Shown here: positions 56,401 through 64,000 of the stretch, in pieces
Numbering within the stretch: position 1 is the stretch's first letter
Layout: each line of letters starts with the position of its first letter
Source of the DNA: Antedon mediterranea
Lineage: Eukaryota > Echinodermata > Crinoidea > Comatulida > Antedonidae
Length of the DNA: 64,000 nucleotides
Assembly (NCBI RefSeq): GCF_964355755.1
Contig: NC_092680.1
Location: forward strand, 10,891,001 to 10,955,000
Direction: 5' to 3'
Notes under the pieces: model-generated
The model's input: only the letters and a program-made list of their open reading frames with translations
Databases searched by the model: none
Told to the model about the DNA's origin: nothing
Translations under genes and position numbers: made by a program

Positions 56401-59400
56401 TTAAGCTATTTTGTGCTCTTTGATGTTTTTGTGTAACCAAGTTTCATCGAAAATCACAAAATGGTCTAAAACGTCTCCAAATGCGATTTGAAGCTTTTCT
56501 AAGCACTTTGGTGTTTTTATGTTAACAAGTTTTTTCGAAAATCACGAAATTGTCTAAAATGTCTCCAAATGCGATTTTAAGATATTCTGAGCACTTTGGT
56601 GTTTTTATGTTAAAACTTTTTTTCGAAAATCACAAAATGGTCTAAAACGTCTCCAAATGCGATTTGAAGCTCTTCTGTACACTTTGATGTTTTGTGTGAA
56701 AAAGTTTTGTCGAAATGCTCAAAATGGTCTAAAACGTTTTTAAATACGATATTAAGCTGTTTTTTGCACTTTGATGATTTGTGTGAAAAGTTTTAACGAA
56801 ATGCTCAAAATGGTCTAAAACGGTTTCTAATGCGATTTGAAGCTATTCTGTACACTTTGAAGTTTTTTGTGAAAAAGTTTTCTCGAAATGCTCAAAATGG
56901 TCTAAAACGTTTTTATATACCATATTAAGCTATTTTGTGCACTTTGATGTTTTTTGTGAAAAGTTTTATCGAAATGCTCAAAATGGTCTGAAACTGTTTC
57001 TATTGTGATTTTAAGCACTTTGATGATTTTCTGTAACCAAGTTTCATCGAAATGTACAAAATGGTCTAAAACGTCTCCAAATGCGATTTGAAGCTATTCT
57101 AAGTACTTTTGTGTTTTTATGTTAACAAGTTTTTTCGAAAATCACGAAATGGTCTAAAATGTCTCCAAATGCGATTTGAAGATATTCTGAGCACTTTGGT
57201 GTTTTTATGTTAAAAAGTTTTGTCGAAATGCTCAAAATGGTCTAAAACGTTTTTAAATACGATATTAAGCTATTTTGTGATCTTTGATGTTTTTGTGTGA
57301 AAAGTTTTATCGAAATGCTCAAAATGGTCTAAAACGGTTTCTATTGTGATTTTAAGCACTTTGATGATTTTGTGTAACCAAGTTTCATCGAAATGTACAA
57401 AATGGTCTAAAACGTCTCCAAATGCGATTTGAAGCTATTCTAAGTACTTTTGTGGTTTTATGTTAACAAGTTTTTTCGAAAATCACGAAATGGTCTAAAA
57501 CGTCTTCAAATGCGATTTGAAGCTATTCTGTACACTTTGATGTTTTGTGTGAAAAAGTTTTGTCGAAATGCTCAAAATGGTCTAAAACGTTTTTAAATAC
57601 GATATTAAGCTATTTTGTGATCTTTGATGTTTTTGTGTGAAAAGTTTTATCGAAATGCTCCAAATGGTCTAAAACGGTTTCTATTGTGATTTTAAGCACT
57701 TTGATGATTTTGTGTAACCAAGTTTCATCGAAATGTACAAAATGGTCTAAAACGTCTCCAAATGCGATTTGAAGCTATTCTAAGTACTTTTGTGTTTTTA
57801 TGTTAACAAGTTTTTTTCGAAAATCACAAAATGGTCTAAAACGTCTTCAAATGCGATTTGAAGCTATTCTGTACACTTTGATGTTTTGTGTGAAAAAGTT
57901 TTGTCAAAATGCTCAAAATGGTCTAAAACGTTTTTAAAACGATATTAAGCTATTTTGTGCTCTTTGATGTTTTTGTGTAACCAAGTTTTTTCAAAAATTT
58001 CAAAATGGTCTAAAACGTCTCCAAAAGCGATTTGAAGCTTTTCTAAGCACTTTGGTGTTTTTATGTTAACAAGTTTTTTCGAAAATCACAAAATGGTCTA
58101 AAACGTCTCCAAATGCGATTTGAAGATATTCTGAGCACTTTGGTGTTTTTATGTTAAAAAGTTTTTTCGAAAATCACAAAATGGTCTAAAACGTCTTCAA
58201 ATGCGATTTGAAGCTATTCTGTACACTTTGATGTTTTGTGTGAAAAAGTTTTGTCGAAATGCTCAAAATGGTCTAAAACGTTTTTAAATACGATATTAAG
58301 CTATTTTGTGATCTTTGATGTTTTTGTGTGAAAAGTTTTATCGAAATGCTCAAAATGGTCTAAAACGGTTTCTAATGCGATTTGAAGCTATTCTGTACAC
58401 TTTGAAGTTTTGTGTGAAAAAGTTTTCTCGAAATGCTCAAAATGGTCTAAAACGTTTTTATATACCATATTAAGCTATTTTGTGCACTTTGATGTTTTTT
58501 GTGAAAAGTTTTATCGAAATGCTCAAAATGGTCTAAAACGGTTTCTATTGTGATTTTAAGCACTTTGATGATTTTGTGTAACCAAGTTTCATCGAAATGT
58601 ACAAAATGGTCTAAAACGTCTCCAAATGCGATTTGAAGCTATTCTAAGTACTTTTGTGTTTTTATGTTAACAAGTTTTTTCGAAAATCACAAAATGGTCT
58701 AAAACGTCTCCAAATGCGATTTGAAGCTATTCTGTACACTTTGATGTTTTGTGTGAAAAAGTTTTGTCGAAATGCTCAAAATGGTCTAAAACGTTTTTAA
58801 AACGATATTAAGCTATTTTGTGCTCTTTGATGTTTTTGTGTAACCAAGTTTCATCGAAATCAACAAAATGGTCTAATACGTCTCCAAATGCGATTTGAAG
58901 CTTTTCCAAGCACTTTGCTGTTTTTATGTTAACAAGTTTTTTCGAAAATCACAAAATGGTCTAAAACGTCTTCAAATGCGATTTGAAGCTATTCTGTACA
59001 CTTTGATGTTTTGTGTGAAAAAGTTTTGTCGAAATGCTCAAAATGGTCTAAAACGTTTTTAAATACGATATTAAGCTATTTTGTGATCTTTGATGTTTTT
59101 GTGTGAAAAGTTTTATCGAAATGCTCAAAATGGTCTAAAACGGTTTCTAATGCGATTTGAAGCTATTCTGTACACTTTGAAGTTTTTTGTTAAAAAGTTT
59201 TTTCGAAATGCTCAAAATGGTCTAAAAAGTTTTTATATACCATATTAAGCTATTTTGTGCACTTTGATGTTTTTTGTGAAAAGTTTTATCGAAATGCTCA
59301 AAATGGTCTAAAACGGTTTCTATTGTGATTTTAAGCACTTTGATGATTTTGTGTAACCAAGTTTCATCGAAATGTACAAAATGGTCTAAAACGTCTCCAA

Positions 59401-62239
59401 ATGCGATTTGAAGCTAATCTAAGTACTTTTGTGTTTTTATGTTAACAAGTTTTTTCGAAAATCACAAAATGGTCTAAAACGTCTTCAAATGCGATTTGAA
59501 GCTATTCTGTACACTTTGATGTTTTGTGTGAAAAAGTTTTGTCGAAATGCTCAAAATGGTCTAAAACGTTTTTAAATACGATATTAAGCTATTTTGTGAT
59601 CTTTGATGTTTTTGTGTGAAAAGTTTTATCGAAATGCTCAAAATGGTCTAAAACGGTTTCTAATGCGATTTGAAGCTATTCTGTACACTTTGAAGTTTTT
59701 TGTGAAAAAGTTTTCTCGAAATGCTCAAAATGGTCTAAAACGTTTTTATATACCATATTAAGCTATTTTGTGCACTTTGATGTTTTTTGTGAAAAGTTTT
59801 ATCGAAATTCTCAAAATGGTCTAAAACGGTTTCTATTGTGATTTTAAGCACTTTGATGATTTTGTGTAACCAAGTTTCATCGAAATGTACAAAATGGTCT
59901 AAAACGTCTCCAAATGCGATTTGAAGCTCTTCTGTACACTTTGATGTTTTGTGTGAAAAAGTTTTGTCGAAATTCTCAAAATGGTCTAAAACGTTTTTAA
60001 ATACGATATTAAGCTGTTTTGTGCACTTTGATGATTTGTGTGAAAAGTTTTAACGAAATGCTCAAAATGGTCAAAAACGGTTTCTAATGTGATTTTAAGC
60101 ACTTTGATGTTTTTGTGTAACCAAGTTTTTTCAAAAATCACAAAATGGTCGAAAACGTCTCCAAATGCGATTTGAAGCTTTTCTAAGCACTTTGGTGTTT
60201 TTATGTTAACAAGTTTTTTCGAAAATCACAAAATGGTCTAAAACGTCTCCAAATGCGATTTGAAGATATTCTGAGCACTTTGGTGTTTTTATGTTAAAAA
60301 GTTTTTTCGAAAATCACAAAATAGTCTAAAACGTCTCAAAATTCGATTTGAAGCTATTCTGTACACTTTATGTTTTGTGTGAAAAAGTTTTGTCGAAATG
60401 CTCAAAATGGTCTAAAACGTTTTTAAAACGATATTAAGCTATTTTGTGCTCTTTGATGTTTTTGTGTAACCAAGTTTCATCGAAAATCACAAAATGGTCT
60501 AAAACGTCTCCAAATGCGATTTGAAGCTTTTCTAAGCACTTTGGTGTTTTTATGTTAACAAGTTTTTTCGAAAATCACGAAATGGTCTAAAATGTCTCCA
60601 AATGCGATTTGAAGATATTCTGAGCACTTTGGTGTTTTTATGTTAAAAAGTTTTTTCGAAAATCACAAAATGGTCTAAAACGTCTCCAAATGCGATTTGA
60701 GGATATTCTGAGCACTTTGGTGTTTTTATGTTAAAAAGTTTTTTCGAAAATCACAAAATGGTCTAAAACGTCTCAAAATGCGATTTGAAGCTATTCTGTA
60801 CACTTTGATGTTTTGTGTGAAAAAGTTTTGTCGAAATGCTCAAAATGGTCTAAAACGTTTTTAAAACGATATTAAGCTATTTTGTGCTCTTTGATGTTTT
60901 TGTGTAACCAAGTTTCATCGAAATCAACAAAATGGTCTAATACGTCTCCAAATGCGATTTGAAGCTTTTCCAAGCACTTTGCTGTTTTTATGTTAACAAG
61001 TTTTTTCGAAAATCACAAAATGGTCTAAAACGTCTTCAAATGCGATTTGAAGCTATTCTGTACACTTTGATGTTTTGTGTGAAAAAGTTTTGTCGAAATG
61101 CTCAAAATGGTCTAAAACGTTTTTAAATACGATATTAAGCTATTTTGTGATCTTTGATGTTTTTGTGTGAAAAGTTTTATCAAAATGCTCAAAATGGTCT
61201 GAAACGGTTTCTAATGCGATTTGAAGCTATTCTGTACACTTTGAAGTTTTGTGTGAAAAAGTTTTCTCGAAATGCTCAAAATGGTCTAAAACGTTTTTAT
61301 ATACCATATTAAGCTATTTTGTGCACTTTGATGTTTTTTGTGAAAAGTTTTATCGAAATGCTCAAAATGGTCTAAAACGGTTTCTATTGGGATTTTAAGC
61401 ACTTTGATGATTTTGTGTAACCAAGTTTCATCGAAATGTACAAAATGGTCTAAAACGTCTCCAAATGCGATTTGAAGCTATTCTAAGTACTTTTGTGTTT
61501 TTATGTTAACAAGTTTTTTCGAAAATCACAAAATGGTCTAAAACGTCTTCAAATGCGATTTGAAGCTATTCTGTACACTTTTATGTTTTGTGTGAAAAAG
61601 TTTTGTCGAAATTCTCAAAATGGTCTAAAACGTTTTTAAATACGATATTAAGCTGTTTTGTGCACTTTGATGATTTGTGTGAAAAGTTTTAACGAAATGC
61701 TCAAAATGGTCAAAAACGGTTTCTAATGTGATTTTAAGCACTTTGATGTTTTTGTGTAACCAAGTTTTTTCAAAAATCACAAAATGGTCTAAAACGTCTC
61801 CAAATGCGATTTGAAGCTTTTCTAAGCACTTTGGTGTTTTTATGTTAACAAGTTTTTTCGAAAATCACAAAATGGTCTAAAACGTCTCCAAATGCGATTT
61901 GAAGATATTCTGAGCACTTTGGTGTTTTTATGTTAAAAAGTTTTTTCGAAAATCACAAAATAGTCTAAAACGTCTCCAAATGCGATTTGAAGCTATTCTG
62001 TACACTTTGATGTTTTGTGTGAAAAAGTTTTGTCGAAATGCTCAAAATGGTCTAAAACGTTTTTAAAACGATATTAAGCTATTTTGTGCTCTTTGATGTT
62101 TTTGTGTAACCAAGTTTCATCGAAATCAACAAAATGGTCTAATACGTCTCCAAATGCGATTTGAAGCTTTTCCAAGCACTTTTGTGTTTTTATGTTAACA
62201 AGTTTTTTCGAAAATCACAAAATGGTCAAAAACGTCTTC

Positions 62240-64000
62240 AAATGCGATTTGAAGCTATTCTGTACACTTTGATGTTTTGTGTGAAAAAGTTTTGTCGAAA
62301 TGCTCAAAATGGTCTAAAACGTTTTTAAATACGATATTAAGCTATTTTGTGATCTTTGATGTTTTTGTGTGAAAAGTTTTATCGAAATGCTCAAAATGGT
62401 CTAAAATGGTTTCTAATGCGATTTGAAGCTATTCTGTACACTTTGAAGTTTTTTGTGAAAAAGTTTTCTCGAAATGCTCAAAATGGTCTAAAACGTTTTT
62501 ATATACCATATTAAGCTATTTTGTGCACTTTGATGTTTTTTGTGAAAAGTTTTATCGAAATTCTCAAAATGGTCTAAAACGGTTTCTATTGTGACTTTAA
62601 GCACTTTGATGATTTTGTGTAACCAAGTTTCATCGAAATGTACAAAATGGTCTAAAACGTCTCCAAATGCGATTTGAAGCTCTTCTGTACACTTTGATGT
62701 TTTGTGTGAAAAAGTTTTTTTCGAAATTCTCAAAATGGTCTAAAACGTTTTTAAATATGATATTAAGCTGTTTTGTGCACTTTGATGATTTGTGTGAAAA
62801 GTTTTAACGAAATGCTCAAAATGGTCAAAAACGGTTTCTAATGTGATTTTAAACACTTTGATGTTTTTGTGTAACCAAGTTTTTTCAAAAATCACAAAAT
62901 GGTCTAAAACGTCTCCAAATGCGATTTGAAGCTTTTCTAAGCACTTTGGTGTTTTTATGTTAACAAGTTTTTTCGAAAATCACAAAATGGTCTAAAACGT
63001 CTCTAAATGCGATTTGAAGATATTCTGAGCACTTTGGTGTTTTTATGTTAAAAAGTTTTTTCGAAAATCACAAAATAGTCTAAACCGTCTCAAAATGCGA
63101 TTTGAAGCTATTCTGTACACTTTGATGTTTTGTGTGAAAAAGTTTTGTCGAAATGCTCAAAATGGTCTAAAACGTTTTTAAAACGATATTAAGCTATTTT
63201 GTGCTCTTTGATGTTTTTGTGTAACCAAGTTTCATCGAAAATCACAAAATGGTCTAAAACGTCTCCAAATGCGATTTGAAGCTTTTCTAAGCACTTTGGT
63301 GTTTTTATGTTAACAAGTTTTTTCGAAAATCACGAAATGGTCTAAAATGTCTCCAAATGCGATTTGAAGATATTCTGAGCACTTTGGTGTTTTTATGTTA
63401 AAACGTTTTTTCGAAAATCACAAAATGGTCTAAAACGTCTCCAAATGCGATTTGAAGCTCTTCTGTACACTTTGATGTTTTGTGTGAAAAAGTTTTGTCG
63501 AAATGCTCAAAATGGTCTAAAACGTTTTTAAATACGATATTAAGCTGTTTTGTGCAGTTTGATGATTTGTGTGAAAAGTTTTAACGAAATGCTCAAAATG
63601 GTCTAAAACGGTTTCTAATGTGATTTTAAGCACTTTGATGTTTTTGTGTAACCAAGTTTTTTCGAAAATCACAAAATGGTCTAAAACGTCTCCAAATGCG
63701 ATTTGAAGCTTTTCTAAGCACTTTGGTGTTTTTATGTTAACAAGTTTTTTCGAAAATCACAAAATGGTCTAAAACGTCTCCAAATGCGATTTGAAGCTAT
63801 TCTGCACACTTTGATGTTTTGTGTGAAAAAGTTTTGTCGAAATACTCAAAATGGTCTAAAACGTTTTTAAAACGATATTAAGCTATTTTGTGCTCTTTGA
63901 TGTTTTTGTGTAACCAAGTTTCATCGAAATCAACAAAATGGTCTAAAACGTCTCCAAATGCGATTTGAAGCTTTTCTAAGCACTTTTGTGATTTTATGTT
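62240..64000 (+). repeat. satellite C block D, copy 4, partial and lacking one six-monomer unit
   Basis: The start aligns with 46438 at +15,802 bp, but further on (CACTTTGATG after GCTATTCTGCACAC, near 63810) the offset is 15,290 bp. The 512-bp difference equals one a-f unit, so this copy lost exactly one higher-order unit. It continues beyond the window. Confidence 0.8.

Larger units (their letters stand above)
28653..64000 (+). repeat. satellite C main array, right part: mixed higher-order repeats in nested multi-kb blocks
   Basis: Continuous satellite C to the window end. Besides monomers a-f it uses further variants, for example GATATTCTGAGCACTTTGGTG...GTTAAAAAG, GCTTTTCTAAGCACTTTGGTG, and a short b form GTTTTTAAAACGATATT. 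The simple 513-bp order gives way to long composite blocks that recur nearly unchanged at offsets of 4,042, 6,087-6,098, 10,906, 11,255 and ~15,297 bp. Minus-strand frames of ~78 codons (29749-29985, 45046-45282, 55952-56188) are the same satellite stretch in three blocks and are not genes. I see no other insertion in this 35 kb. Confidence 0.95.

Noticed and set aside
19260-64000. Possible CRISPR array (regular short repeats with variable parts)
   Set aside because: The variable parts are themselves only six recurring types in fixed order, repeat and spacer are not distinct, and there are no cas genes; the sequence is eukaryotic satellite DNA.
19260-64000. CENP-B box or telomere repeats in satellite C
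   Set aside because: No sequence like the CENP-B box (TTCGTTGGAAACGGGA type) and no TTAGGG-type run was seen.

Overview
The window looks like repeat-dense heterochromatin from an animal, most likely an invertebrate. It holds a CR1/Jockey-type LINE, a tyrosine-recombinase (Ngaro/DIRS-like) retrotransposon, a foldback DNA transposon and four tandem-repeat families. There is no host gene, no bacterial operon and no CRISPR array. A mollusc is a guess only, based on the general look of a (CCGA/CAGA)n plus short-hairpin insert near 14.3 kb. Most short open frames in the repeats are chance products of AT-rich satellite DNA.

Layout. 1-2854: 3' part of a LINE (endonuclease C-terminus, reverse transcriptase, 3' UTR, TTGAAC tail), abutting satellite A. 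2855-10015: satellite A, about 28 units of ~259 bp. Each unit carries a tRNA-like A box, a B box at tRNA spacing and a T-run; a 7-unit (~1.81 kb) higher-order block is present twice. 10016-11048: non-satellite DNA with two diverged internal direct repeats. 11049-15020: satellite B (~186 bp) in one orientation, a short block of satellite C, then satellite B in the opposite orientation, forming a large inverted structure. Many B monomers contain a long hairpin. 15021-18458: 5'-truncated, partly decayed YR retrotransposon on the minus strand, order RT - RNase H - YR, followed by diagnostic split direct repeats (B1-A2-B2). 18459-18780: unassigned AT-rich DNA. 18781-64000: satellite C, first inverted (to 19259), then in plus orientation to the window end.

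Satellite C is built in layers. Monomers of 78-88 bp form a 513-bp six-monomer unit. From about 28.6 kb these are rearranged into near-identical blocks repeating at offsets of 4,042, 6,087-6,098, 10,906, 11,255 and ~15,297 bp. Shared and private deletions let the order of duplication be partly read.

Inside satellite C, 25984-28644 is a 2,661-bp foldback element. It has perfect termini, an 8-bp target duplication and arms made of ~175-bp tandem units, each carrying a 44-codon mini-ORF. The most interesting items are the pol III-promoter-like satellite A, this foldback element, the hairpin satellite B and the readable duplication history of satellite C. All coordinates, spacings and counts were read by eye; percentage identities are approximate.
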